From Thermoactinomyces sp. DSM 45891 (GTDB lineage: Bacteria > Bacillota > Bacilli > Thermoactinomycetales > Thermoactinomycetaceae), in NCBI RefSeq assembly GCF_900119485.1, contig NZ_FPJZ01000002.1, positions 131,697-195,696 of the forward strand: a stretch of 64,000 nucleotides of DNA, read 5' to 3'. The translations under genes were made by a program, and so were the position numbers. A model generated the notes under the pieces. It made no database searches. It was not told where the DNA came from and worked only from the letters and a program-made list of their open reading frames with translations. Below are positions 16,870 to 26,073 of this stretch, in pieces. Numbering within the stretch: position 1 is the first letter of the stretch; every line of letters starts with the position of its first letter.

Positions 16870-17581
16870 ACTCTTTTGTACAAATATGTTGGTATAAAAC
16901 CCTGCGGGAGTAAAACCGAATAAACGGAAAACCCCAATTCTCATGTACGTTTTCTTTTAATAGCTGACAATTTTCATTATAAAAAGCAAACCCCACCACT
17001 GGCTCTACGTAACATTCGCGAAGGTATTTATGCAAGTTAATCATATAATGCATTTTTTTTAGTCTATTTTGCTTCATTTGATTCCACACACTCGTTGCCG
17101 AGAGAAACGACTCGATATTTGCTTTACATTCCACCATCTCCATCGGCATATGATCCTGTTCATGAAAGACTACATCCATCCTGCACTCATATCCTCCAAT
17201 CATCTCTCCATCGTCATAAATCAGTGGCTCACGATACATCTCTTTGTAGGAAATGGTTGGATGTATAGGTCCATATTCTTCAATAATCGCTTCTAAAAAT
17301 GCAGACCGGATCTGTTGAAAATCAGGCTTCCTATAGATTGCCTTTACTACCTTCAGCAGCCTTTTACGAGTCTTTTGTCGAATACGGAAACCAGGCTGCT
17401 TAATCATTAGCTCTATCTCTTCATCAAATCCTTCTTTATATGCTTCCTTGTCTGTTTTATATCGATCAAAAATACGCGCCACTGTCCGAAATACATCAGG
17501 CTCTTGTTTCACCAAGCGAACTAATTCATGTACAGTCGTAAGCTCTGAGGGCTCTTTTGTCTGGTGGAAGGAAAGTGGCAT
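16868..17581 (-). CDS. PD-(D/E)XK nuclease-like protein
   Basis: 237 aa. I recognise no named family, but the centre carries a plausible PD-(D/E)XK active site. Glu97 or Glu101 in a helix (LEAIIEEYGP) is followed by Asp136 (CRMDVVF) and, after 14 residues, Glu151-x-Lys153 (VECKAN) at the end of a predicted strand. This spacing and secondary-structure order match restriction endonuclease-like folds. An N-terminal helical region (1-95) has no clear signature. ATG at 17581 lies 8 bases after GGGGG and 4 bases beyond the SecB-like stop, so translation is coupled. It is the last gene of a three-gene operon. Confidence 0.6.
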   Translation of the reverse strand: MPLSFHQTKEPSELTTVHELVRLVKQEPDVFRTVARIFDRYKTDKEAYKEGFDEEIELMIKQPGFRIRQKTRKRLLKVVKAIYRKPDFQQIRSAFLEAIIEEYGPIHPTISYKEMYREPLIYDDGEMIGGYECRMDVVFHEQDHMPMEMVECKANIESFLSATSVWNQMKQNRLKKMHYMINLHKYLRECYVEPVVGFAFYNENCQLLKENVHENWGFPFIRFYSRRVLYQHICTKE

Positions 17582-17585
17582 AAGC

Positions 17586-18041
17586 TTATCCCCCATATAC
17601 AACTTTTTGATAAGGTGGCAAAAGCAAAGGACGATACCCCATTCGTACTGTCATATTACTTAGTAACTCCCTCGCGTACGCCCATGCATCTGGCGCCACA
17701 ATTTGAGAGCCTATCTCCAGAAGTTCAGCCTCTGGAATCGTCTCAGCAAGTTCTTTATAGTAAACGATGTCAATCTCCAGCTCAATGGTAAAAGTTCGAT
17801 CTTCTTCTAATATCTCAGCTGGATCCTCTTTCTTCTCTCCCTCATAGGTTAAAACAGAGAGAGAAAATAAAAACGAAATATCGATTCCTGTCTGCCGTAG
17901 CAATTTCGTCGAGTAATTAAGTAAAATGTGCTTTTCAATATCCAGTTCATATTCTTTCCATTTCTTACAATGTAACGTCCGAACACTGACTTGTTCCAAA
18001 TCCCAACGTTCCAACCAATCAAATTGATTCGTCTGGCTCAT
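17586..18041 (-). CDS. SecB-like chaperone
   Basis: 151 aa. The C-terminal part, PDAWAYARELLSNMTVRMGYRPLLLPP split across its helix and last strand, matches the SecB signature (FPYARE...S...RG..P.L.L.P). The preceding alternating beta-strands (FLFSLSVLTYEG; FTIELEIDIVYY) fit the SecB fold. SecB holds unfolded proteins; in Gram-positives SecB-like proteins are often antitoxin-associated chaperones in TAC systems rather than export factors. ATG at 18041 is inside the end of the upstream gene (overlap 23 bases) with GGAGG upstream; the stop is 4 bases before the nuclease-like start. Confidence 0.65.
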   Translation of the reverse strand: MSQTNQFDWLERWDLEQVSVRTLHCKKWKEYELDIEKHILLNYSTKLLRQTGIDISFLFSLSVLTYEGEKKEDPAEILEEDRTFTIELEIDIVYYKELAETIPEAELLEIGSQIVAPDAWAYARELLSNMTVRMGYRPLLLPPYQKVVYGG

Positions 18042-18615
18042 CCTCGTGCTCCTCCTTTTGTCGTTTCTCGTAATTTGGCAGGGAAAGTGCCATTTGAGCA
18101 ACCGTGATCGGTTCAGGCCGATACGCATTACGAATCTCATCCTGAAACCGATCGATTTGCAAATCTTCTTCTAGATCAAAGGGAAGTTCACGCAAATGGT
18201 TTAACACAATCTCAAGGTCATTTAGGTCGGATTGAGGATGAATTCTACAAAAGGTGCGCTCTGTAATCCGTAGATGGTAAAAAGCAATTTCGACTAGTAA
18301 CTGCATATCATCTGCTGACTTAGTCTGCCAGCGAGACGGATGAAGGAAAGAGTTTAATTGTTGATACCCCTCTTGCTGTAACCAACTTTTTGTTAGGGTG
18401 AGATGTTCCTGAATCAGATTCATTCCCTCTTGATGTTCATTTGGACCTACTAACCATTCTAATTGTCTGATTGCAAATGGAATGGATAGAAATAATGTTT
18501 GAAGATATGCCACATACTTAATGGTGCTAGGAAGTTGTATCACAGTTTGGTTCGTAAGATTCGTACAGGAATCATAGAGAAGAGAGTTTCGACTCCTCAT
18601 AAGACCTCTTTGCAT
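18019..18615 (-). CDS. Helical protein of unknown function, first gene of the SecB-like operon
   Basis: About 198 aa, predominantly helical, rich in Leu, Gln and Glu, with an acidic tail (EEHEDEPDESI). No signal peptide; a hydrophobic patch near YVAYLQTLFLSIPFAIRQLEWL is amphipathic rather than membrane-spanning. I do not recognise the family. The ATG at 18615 lies 8 bases after AAAAAGGAG; an in-frame ATG at 18666 gives a 215-aa form with a poorer SD. Its end overlaps the SecB-like gene by 23 bases, so the products are probably made together. A perfect dyad lies directly upstream. Confidence 0.6.
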   Translation of the reverse strand: MQRGLMRSRNSLLYDSCTNLTNQTVIQLPSTIKYVAYLQTLFLSIPFAIRQLEWLVGPNEHQEGMNLIQEHLTLTKSWLQQEGYQQLNSFLHPSRWQTKSADDMQLLVEIAFYHLRITERTFCRIHPQSDLNDLEIVLNHLRELPFDLEEDLQIDRFQDEIRNAYRPEPITVAQMALSLPNYEKRQKEEHEDEPDESI

Positions 18616-18669
18616 CTGATAGACTCCTTTTTGTACATCCAAACAGACCACTTCCTTTCTATTCACCGT

Positions 18670-18702
18670 AGTATATTCATCCTTTATATATCTGAATATA
18701 CT
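18670..18702. promoter_or_regulatory. Perfect 10-bp dyad, putative operator of the SecB-like operon
   Basis: AGTATATTCA (18670-18679) and TGAATATACT (18693-18702), 13-base AT-rich centre holding TATATA. Centre-to-centre distance is 23 bases, about two helical turns, as expected for a dimeric repressor. The centre may also serve as the -10 of the operon promoter. Confidence 0.6.
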
Positions 18703-18740
18703 GATGCCTAGTGAAGAAAAGTTTTATGGGACGGAACAAT

Positions 18741-18775
18741 CGAAAAAAGAGCAACCCCTAAAGGGCTACTCTCTA
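18741..18775 (-). terminator. Terminator of the lipase gene
   Basis: GAG...CCCT/AGGG...CTC hairpin (18749-18771), followed on the minus strand by T6. It separates the lipase gene from the SecB-like operon. Confidence 0.75.
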
Positions 18776-18788
18776 TCAATGAGAATTT

Positions 18789-20375
18789 CTATTTATCAAT
18801 ATACACGGACCGGACTAAGGTACGTGTATATTCATGTCCGTTATGACTGCCCTTCAGATCAATAGTGACGTTGTAAGTACCCGTTTTATCCACCTTGGGT
18901 AACCATCCTTCTAGAGAACCGTTGGCTAGCTTACGCGTTTGCTTCGTTTCAGAGATTAGATTTCCTTTTTCGTCTACTACTCGGATCAGCATCTCCACTT
19001 CTTTGTTTGAATCATCATTTTCTTGTTTCATGAAAAAATTCGCTTTGTCTTGTTGGACTTTTCCTGGCATCGCTAAGGAAAAAGGCGTCTTTTCATCAAA
19101 TGTTCCAATAAATAAATACGCATCTTCTTGCTTTGCATTTTTAAAATGAACCTTCCATTTACCCACTTCCATCCCTTTGAGTTGGAACATTTGTACATGC
19201 GCCCCTCGGAAGGCATCTTGATCTCTGCTAGTGATCACTTTGCTATTCTCCTTAGAGAAGACTTTCCCTGATGGTGAGATAAGCTTGACTTCCGTCTTAT
19301 TGGTTGCAGTTAACACCGATAAAGTAGCATTGGTCAATCGATCGACATCAAAGCTTTTCTCACTTACACTATTTTGCGTAAGCGGACCACCCACGATTAC
19401 TTGATTGTTAGCGCTTTCAATTTTTTCAATTTCGTTATTATTAGGAATGTTTTTAGCAGGCTTGGTAGCGGAGAAGGTAGATGTACGTAGGTACGGCTCA
19501 ATCCGCGGAAACACACGTGAGCCTATTCGTATATTATCATGATCTAAACTTCCATCGGTAAACAGATGCACTCCATATCTTAATTTAGTGCTCCACTCAT
19601 TTACAAGACCGTCATTCGAGCCATGTGAGGATAGATATAAGCCACCCGTTGCCAAAGCTGAAAATGCTGGACCCCAGCTCGTACCTGCAACAGAATAGTA
19701 TTTGTTTTTGGATACGTTTGAGTGGGAGTCGGTAGCGGAACGGAAATTTGCCATTTGACCCGTTTGTAATGAGAATGTTCCATCATCCTTCTGCCCTAAT
19801 AGAGATGCTAACCAACCTGCCCACCAACTATACGAAAGATCTGCTAGATGTGATCCATAATGCGGGGAACCGAGGTTCACTACCTTACCGACATATTGGT
19901 GAGCGCCATAGTGGACGAGTGCAGCTTGTGTATCTGGACCTCCTTTACTGTGAGCAATGATATTGACTTTCTTCCCAAAACGGCTATAGATTTGACTTAG
20001 CATAGAAGCGAGTAATCGTCCATTGTCATACTGAGATTTAGACCCTTGTCTGGCTGAATCATATAGTTGAACAAATACAGTTTGGTATCCTTTTTTGAAA
20101 GCGCTTTCATACATGTCATTGGCACCATGGTATACGGTATCAGTATACCAATCATTCGCCGCACCATTCTTCCCTTGTACAAACACAATCGGTGGTTTAT
20201 TCGGATCATAATTAGGTGGCTGAGCACCTAAAAACCAAGTACCCGGGGTAAATGACTCACTCGGTGGGAAGAGCTTCCCTGCATGCACCTCAGTCGGGAA
20301 AGCACCCATCGGCACAAACGAAAATAAAGCAACTACCACTACCAACATCACAGCTGTCAAACGACGAAATCTCAT
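18789..20375 (-). CDS. Secreted lipase/esterase (alpha/beta hydrolase)
   Basis: 528 aa. A Sec signal peptide covers about residues 1-32 (Arg-rich start, LVVVVALFSFV core, Ala-x-Ala-like HAG end). The hydrolase domain has IVFVQGKNG for the oxyanion region and the nucleophile elbow IIAHSKGG with Ser143. An Asp in SNDGLVNE and the His of LDHDNI complete a plausible triad. Residues 320-528 form a beta-rich C-terminal extension with Ig-like features, possibly for binding or stability. The Gly-to-Ala change (AHSxG) is typical of Bacillus lipases. ATG at 20375 follows GAGGAG; an adjacent TTG at 20378 is possible. Confidence 0.88.
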   Translation of the reverse strand: MRFRRLTAVMLVVVVALFSFVPMGAFPTEVHAGKLFPPSESFTPGTWFLGAQPPNYDPNKPPIVFVQGKNGAANDWYTDTVYHGANDMYESAFKKGYQTVFVQLYDSARQGSKSQYDNGRLLASMLSQIYSRFGKKVNIIAHSKGGPDTQAALVHYGAHQYVGKVVNLGSPHYGSHLADLSYSWWAGWLASLLGQKDDGTFSLQTGQMANFRSATDSHSNVSKNKYYSVAGTSWGPAFSALATGGLYLSSHGSNDGLVNEWSTKLRYGVHLFTDGSLDHDNIRIGSRVFPRIEPYLRTSTFSATKPAKNIPNNNEIEKIESANNQVIVGGPLTQNSVSEKSFDVDRLTNATLSVLTATNKTEVKLISPSGKVFSKENSKVITSRDQDAFRGAHVQMFQLKGMEVGKWKVHFKNAKQEDAYLFIGTFDEKTPFSLAMPGKVQQDKANFFMKQENDDSNKEVEMLIRVVDEKGNLISETKQTRKLANGSLEGWLPKVDKTGTYNVTIDLKGSHNGHEYTRTLVRSVYIDK

Positions 20376-20514
20376 CAAACAAACAGCTCCTCTCGTAGGT
20401 ATCTATTATCAAATACATTTTTTCACTCTATAATATTCGGTATATCTGCAAAAAAACCTTTTAGACAAAGAGTAAAAAAAGAAATTTTTTTAATGTTCGT
20501 ATAATGAAAGATGC

Positions 20515-20569
20515 GCATAAAAAACGAAGCTTCAATGTTGGATACACCAACTAACATTGAAGCTTCGTT
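20515..20569 (-). terminator. Terminator of the YfhO operon
   Basis: Perfect 17-bp stem (20523-20539 with 20553-20569) with a T-run on the minus strand. It lies 24 bases after the second yfhO stop. Confidence 0.93.
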
Positions 20570-20592
20570 CTCACGTTCTTCTAGAAGTTCTC

Positions 20593-23235
20593 TTAATGAT
20601 GGACCTTATATCGACTGCGTTTCTTCCGTTCCCACCAAAAGTAACCGATTAAACTCAATAATGTTATAAGGGAGATAGCCGTTCCCATTACAAGATTAGG
20701 CGTAAAGTACGATAATTCGACTTTATGCTCCCCTTTTGTAAGCGGAATCCCGATAAAAGTAGAGTTAACTTTCATCGTCTCCACTTCTTTTCCATCAATC
20801 TTTGCCTTCCAGCCTTTGCTATATGGAATGGATAAGTACAAGATTCCATCCTTGGCTGCATTGATATCACCTTTTACATGATTCGAGTCAAAAGAGACAT
20901 TTTGTAAGGACTGCTCTCTTCTTTGCTTGATAAGGTCTGGATATGGTTTAAATGAATTAAATTGAAATGATACTCGATTTAATTCATAAGTACCTGGACT
21001 AAGCCCTATCTCAATTTGACCCTTTTTTTGCTCGTAGCCTATATTAAAGACAATTTGTTTCCTAGGATAGTTGTACATATTGTCTTTTCCAAAATCCTGG
21101 AATTCCTTACCATTTGCCCAAATCCTAAAGTACTGACCATCTGGACGCTTGATCTCTACTGACATCAAGGTTTCCCCTAATTTCTTCGCAAATGGATTTG
21201 ATATTGTTAACAATGCAATGTCTTCTACAGTAAGAACATTGCCCTTTAGAGTAGCCCCTTCCAGCTTTATGTCTTGATTGGTTATAGTCTTTTCCTCTAC
21301 ATTCAACTGGCTGGTTTGAAAGGCTGGAACATTCACCTTAGAACGGTCATCTACAACTGCCGCGAGTAAGAGTAACTGATCCCTCTCTGCATAGTTTAGT
21401 TGATCAAATGTTTTTTTATCCACCACTGAATCATATAAAAACCCAATTGGAAGGGCAAAATCATTACGATAAATTTTAAACTTCCCTGTCTCTTTCACAA
21501 ACGTGTAACCATATGGAACCCAATCTTTACCCTTTGGGATTACATAATACTTATTTCCAAGAGCAGTTTCCATATATAAACGATTATCAAGATTCATAAA
21601 CAAGCTAGGTGTATTGAAATGTCGGGTATTATATTCGGTTTTAAAAAATTTATTTACGGTTCCAGAAAGCAAGCTGTTGTACGTGCTAAACCCTCGATAT
21701 CTATATACCAGTGGGGCGTTATATTCAGGAATGCCTTCCCACATGGTACGGAAAAAAGTAGGATCTTCTGTCTCAATTTGTCTGAACATGTCTACATCTT
21801 CCGGCTGATTATAGCTTTCTAAGTATTCCTGTTGTTTCTTTTTTAGCTCATAGGGTTTTCTATGGAACTCAAAGAACATCCAGTTAGTAAATAGGATATT
21901 GAGGGTGAGCAAGCTAACTAACGAAATTGCGATCACCTTACGAGATAGCTTATTGACTAGAAAGAAGCAACCTATAGAGAGAAGCCCCAGCACACCGATA
22001 ACAAACTCTCGCTTACTGTACGGCAAGTCTGTTACTATATACGGCTTACATATTACCATCACGATCAAAAACAAGGCTATCCCTACAAAATACAGCTTTA
22101 CTTTTCGACATGGCTTCTCTAGTAGGTGGTCCAAAATAAACGAAATGGTTTGCGCCACCACAAATAAAAATAAGTATAACCATCGATACTTAATACCAGC
22201 CATACCATTAAAGAAAGTATAGGTAAATGGTACCAATAATAGGACAAAAAAGAACGTTGTAAAGATCATGCGTTTACGCATTTGCCTTTCTTTGATCAAA
22301 AATCCATAAAAAATTAGCACCATTACAATGATCGGTAATACAATCGTAAGATCAGTTTTCCTTGAATATAAGAAAAGTTGATATAACAGTGTTTTATAAA
22401 ATGACCACTCAAAGAAAGGTGGTATAGGGATATCATTGGAATAAAAGCGATCCAATTGTAAGTAAGCACCGATAACGGTCCAAAAAGAAAACGCACTTAA
22501 TAATACCCCAACGATATACCAGACCGTTATTTGAAGGTAATACTTGATAAAATCTACAAACCGATATGTCTCCCTACTTAAGAAGTACTTAAGTGCTGCA
22601 TATAGATATAGAAACACTGTACTTCCAAAAGCCAAATAGAAGTTTGAACAAACGATCAGGAAAACAAGACCTACAAACATTCCCTTCTTCTGCTGATCAA
22701 TCATTCTTTCGAAACCTAGTATGAGAAGGGGAAGCCAAATCAAGCCATCCATCATAAAGTCAAAGCGGAGTGAATTATCCATAATATAGATAGATCCGCA
22801 ATAAATCAGACTACCTACTACGGAACTTAGTTTTGTTCTTTTATTGTAGCGCAATAAATGATACATAAAGATCATCGCAAGAGTTACCTTAAACACACTA
22901 ATAAACATCCGTATATTAAATGCATCTTGTATAGTAGCTATATCTAGAGGGATCGTAAGCCAGAAAAAGGGCGAGGTGGAGAAGTAGTAGATAAACTCAC
23001 TGAACACATCTCCACCCAATCCATTGTTCCAAGACCACATAAAATTCCCTTGCGAGTACTCTTGATTTAAAAAGGGATTGAAATGAGTAATTTGTTTCAC
23101 GGAGTCGCAACAAGGGTCCTCATTAAAATACACATTATAATACAGAAAATAGCCATGTAGTCCGATAGCAACTAAGAGAAAAAAGAGATAAACACCACAT
23201 GTTCCCAACCACTTCTTCGGATTCCGTTCCATCAT
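20593..23235 (-). CDS. yfhO: YfhO-family multi-spanning membrane protein, copy 2
   Basis: 880 aa with about 13 hydrophobic helices in the first 450 residues, one near the C-terminus (GTAISLITLLSLIGYFWW), and a large extracytoplasmic part between. The first loop has HFNPFLNQEYSQGNF, and the C-terminal domain has ILYLSIPYSKGWKAKIDGK, both YfhO signatures. YfhO proteins are GT-C-type transferases that move a lipid-linked sugar to lipoteichoic acid outside the cell (CsbB/GtcA/YfhO scheme in B. subtilis). It follows its paralogue by 15 bases as last gene of the operon. Its N-terminus is unduplicated and shows the normal architecture. Confidence 0.88.
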   Translation of the reverse strand: MMERNPKKWLGTCGVYLFFLLVAIGLHGYFLYYNVYFNEDPCCDSVKQITHFNPFLNQEYSQGNFMWSWNNGLGGDVFSEFIYYFSTSPFFWLTIPLDIATIQDAFNIRMFISVFKVTLAMIFMYHLLRYNKRTKLSSVVGSLIYCGSIYIMDNSLRFDFMMDGLIWLPLLILGFERMIDQQKKGMFVGLVFLIVCSNFYLAFGSTVFLYLYAALKYFLSRETYRFVDFIKYYLQITVWYIVGVLLSAFSFWTVIGAYLQLDRFYSNDIPIPPFFEWSFYKTLLYQLFLYSRKTDLTIVLPIIVMVLIFYGFLIKERQMRKRMIFTTFFFVLLLVPFTYTFFNGMAGIKYRWLYLFLFVVAQTISFILDHLLEKPCRKVKLYFVGIALFLIVMVICKPYIVTDLPYSKREFVIGVLGLLSIGCFFLVNKLSRKVIAISLVSLLTLNILFTNWMFFEFHRKPYELKKKQQEYLESYNQPEDVDMFRQIETEDPTFFRTMWEGIPEYNAPLVYRYRGFSTYNSLLSGTVNKFFKTEYNTRHFNTPSLFMNLDNRLYMETALGNKYYVIPKGKDWVPYGYTFVKETGKFKIYRNDFALPIGFLYDSVVDKKTFDQLNYAERDQLLLLAAVVDDRSKVNVPAFQTSQLNVEEKTITNQDIKLEGATLKGNVLTVEDIALLTISNPFAKKLGETLMSVEIKRPDGQYFRIWANGKEFQDFGKDNMYNYPRKQIVFNIGYEQKKGQIEIGLSPGTYELNRVSFQFNSFKPYPDLIKQRREQSLQNVSFDSNHVKGDINAAKDGILYLSIPYSKGWKAKIDGKEVETMKVNSTFIGIPLTKGEHKVELSYFTPNLVMGTAISLITLLSLIGYFWWERKKRSRYKVHH

Positions 23236-23250
23236 AGCACACTTCCTAAT

Positions 23251-26028
23251 TTAAGATACCTCTTTTGGAGGATGGAGCTGCGTATTACGTTTCTTACGAC
23301 GCTCCCATGCGAAATAGCCAATCAAGCTTAGTAATGTTGCGAAGGAAATTCCTGCGCCGACAAGCAGATTAGGAGTAAAGTACGATAATTCAACTTTATG
23401 GTTTCCTTTTGTAATCGGAACACCCACAAAAGTGGAATTTACTTTCACCGCTTCTACTTCTCTGCCATCGACTTTGGCCTTCCAACCTTTATTGTACGGG
23501 ATCGACAAATACAAAATCCCATCTTTAGCCACTTCTATCTCACCTTTTACTCGATTAGATTCAAAGGAAACATTTTGCAAGGAGTGTTCTTTTTTCTGCT
23601 TTACAAGTTCTTGGAATATTTCTAGCGAATTAAATTGAATGGACAACTGTTCTAATTTGTAACTACCCGCATCCGCAATCTTAACGAGGATAAGATCATT
23701 AGATTGGTTATAACCCATATTAAAGACAACATTTTTTCTTGGATAGTTATAGATGTTGTCTCGTCCATAATTTTGGAATTTTTTCTCGCCCGCTTGAAGG
23801 GTAAAGCGTTCGCCATCCTTCCGCTTAATCTCAATCTGTACCAGTGTTTCGCCCAATTTCTTCGCAAATGGATTGGGAATGATAAGTTCTGCATCCTTAT
23901 CTGCCTCTAGAGAATCCCCTGTTAGAGTAGCATTTTTGAGCTTTATGTCTTGCTTGTCTATGACCTTTTCCATTACTTTCAACTGATTCGTTTGAAAGTC
24001 TGGAATCTTGATCTTAGAACGATCCTCCGTATCCACAACCGCTGCATGCAAAAGTAGTTGATCCTTTTGGGCATAGTTTAATTGGTTAAATGTTTCTTTA
24101 TCCACAGCCGAATCATATAAAAAGCCGATCGGAAGAGCATTTTCATTTCGATAAATCTTAAATTTCTTTGTCTCTTTCATAAGAGTATAGCCATACGGTT
24201 TCCAAGATAAATCCCGGAGATAGATATAGACATAATCCTCCCAAGACCGATCCTTTGGAATGACATAGTATTTATTCGCTAACACCGTCTCTAGATATAA
24301 ACGATTATCTAGATTCATATACATACTAGGTGCATTGTAATGAAGGGTGTTATACTCATTTTTGAAAAATTTGTTTAAGGTTCCAGAAACCAAACTGTTG
24401 TATGTGCTGAATCCTCGATATCCATATACCATCGGAGCGTTAAATTCAGGAATTCCCTCCCACATGGTACGGAAGAAAGTAGGATCTTCTTTCTCAAGTT
24501 CTCTGAACATCGCCACGTCTTCTGGTTGTTCATAGATCTCCAGAAATTTGTGTTGTTTCGCTTTCACAGTGCTTGGATTACCTGGAAGCATACGGAACAT
24601 TGTCCAGTTTGTAAATACGATATTGAGTGTCAGGAGTCCAACTAAGGAAACCGCAATCACCTTACGGGGAAGCTTATGTATCAAAAAGAAACAACCTACT
24701 GTGAAAAGCCCCAGTATACCAATAATTATTTCTTGCTTAGTAAACGCAATACCTGTTGCCCTTGGCTTCAACAAAACCATTGCAACTAACAGAATCGATA
24801 CTACTATAAAATACTGCTTCATTTTCCGATGCGGTTTCTCTAGCATAAGGTGCTCCAAGATGTACGGAATGATCAGAGCCAGCACAAAGATAAGTAAGTA
24901 TGTCCACCGGTACTGTACACTAGAAAATCCGTTAAAAAAGGAATATGTAACCGGGAACATAGTAAGTACACATATGAAAGTTACAAAAATCATGCGTTTA
25001 CGCATTTGCTTTTCTTTGATGAAAAAACCATACAGAGTCAGTATAAAGATAATAATAGGTAACACAGTGACAAAGTCAACCCTTTTGGGAAGTAAAAAGA
25101 GATTGAAGAAAAACTCTTTATAAAACGATTTCTCAAAAAACAGAGGAATCGTTTTGTCGTAATAAAAACGGTCCACATTTAAATAAGTTCCAATAACTGG
25201 AAGTAAGGAGAATAAGCTCAGCAATACTCCTACGATATACCATAACGTAATTCGCAGATAATACTTGATAAAATCGGCAAACTGGAACTTATCGCGAATG
25301 AGGAAATACTTAAGCCCTGCATATAAGTAGAGAAACACCGTGCTAATAAAAGCGAGGTAGAAGTTGGAGCAGACGATCAGGAAAACCATCGCAACAAATA
25401 ATCCCTTCTTCTTATGGTCAACCATCCTTTCAAAACCGAGGATAAGAAGAGGGAGCCATACCATACCATCCGACATAAAATCATAACGGAGTGAATTAAA
25501 AGCAAGATAAATTGATCCACCATAAATTAAGCTACCTACAATCGAGCCAAGTTGTGTTCTCTTGAGATAGCGAAGGTAATGATACATAAAAATCATCGCC
25601 AGAGCGACCTTAAACACACTTATAAAAATCCTGATCGGATAAAAATCATGAACGCCAGCTATATCTAGGGGCATCGTAAGCCAAAAAAATGGTGAGGTGG
25701 AGAAGTAGTAAAGAAATTCACTAAATATATCTCCACCCAATCCATATTTCCAAGACCACATAAAATTCCCTTGCGAGTATTCTTGATTTAAAAATGGGTA
25801 GAAATGAGAAACCTGCATAACCGAATCGGAGGCGGTCTCGTTAAAATACAACCGATAGTACAAAAAGAATGCATGCATACCTATAGAAACCTGCATAACC
25901 GAATCGGAGGCGGTCTCGTTAAAATACAACCGATAGTACAAAAAGAATGCATGCATACCTATAGAAACAACGAGAAGCAGGGAATAAACTCCGAATATTC
26001 CCTGCCATTTCCTCAAATTCAATTTCAT
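23251..26028 (-). CDS. yfhO: YfhO-family membrane protein, copy 1, with internal duplication
   Basis: 925 aa, strongly similar to the following gene along its length. The N-terminus repeats a 26-residue block, VSIGMHAFFLYYRLYFNETA and six more residues, twice in tandem, so the first transmembrane helix and first loop start occur twice. The cause is an exact 78-bp repeat at 25808-25963. Reading frame is kept. If real, it may alter topology; if an assembly error, the protein is 899 aa. It differs from copy 2 in an extra insert near YVYIYLRDLSWKPYGY. ATG at 26028 lies behind AGGTAGGG, 45 bases after the glycosyltransferase stop. Confidence 0.87.
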   Translation of the reverse strand: MKLNLRKWQGIFGVYSLLLVVSIGMHAFFLYYRLYFNETASDSVMQVSIGMHAFFLYYRLYFNETASDSVMQVSHFYPFLNQEYSQGNFMWSWKYGLGGDIFSEFLYYFSTSPFFWLTMPLDIAGVHDFYPIRIFISVFKVALAMIFMYHYLRYLKRTQLGSIVGSLIYGGSIYLAFNSLRYDFMSDGMVWLPLLILGFERMVDHKKKGLFVAMVFLIVCSNFYLAFISTVFLYLYAGLKYFLIRDKFQFADFIKYYLRITLWYIVGVLLSLFSLLPVIGTYLNVDRFYYDKTIPLFFEKSFYKEFFFNLFLLPKRVDFVTVLPIIIFILTLYGFFIKEKQMRKRMIFVTFICVLTMFPVTYSFFNGFSSVQYRWTYLLIFVLALIIPYILEHLMLEKPHRKMKQYFIVVSILLVAMVLLKPRATGIAFTKQEIIIGILGLFTVGCFFLIHKLPRKVIAVSLVGLLTLNIVFTNWTMFRMLPGNPSTVKAKQHKFLEIYEQPEDVAMFRELEKEDPTFFRTMWEGIPEFNAPMVYGYRGFSTYNSLVSGTLNKFFKNEYNTLHYNAPSMYMNLDNRLYLETVLANKYYVIPKDRSWEDYVYIYLRDLSWKPYGYTLMKETKKFKIYRNENALPIGFLYDSAVDKETFNQLNYAQKDQLLLHAAVVDTEDRSKIKIPDFQTNQLKVMEKVIDKQDIKLKNATLTGDSLEADKDAELIIPNPFAKKLGETLVQIEIKRKDGERFTLQAGEKKFQNYGRDNIYNYPRKNVVFNMGYNQSNDLILVKIADAGSYKLEQLSIQFNSLEIFQELVKQKKEHSLQNVSFESNRVKGEIEVAKDGILYLSIPYNKGWKAKVDGREVEAVKVNSTFVGVPITKGNHKVELSYFTPNLLVGAGISFATLLSLIGYFAWERRKKRNTQLHPPKEVS
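25808..25963. repeat. Exact 78-bp tandem duplication inside yfhO copy 1
   Basis: Two identical copies, 25808-25885 and 25886-25963, followed by 5 more matching bases (GAAAC). The unit is 26 codons, so the frame is preserved. No difference between copies means the event is recent or artefactual. Confidence 0.97.
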
Positions 26029-26073
26029 GTCGTAATACCCTACCTTTTTTCATAAAGATCTTCGATAACTTTT

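Noticed and set aside
24548..25123. 191-codon plus-strand frame inside yfhO copy 1
   Set aside because: Antisense shadow of a long, clearly homologous membrane protein gene; composition is not protein-like.
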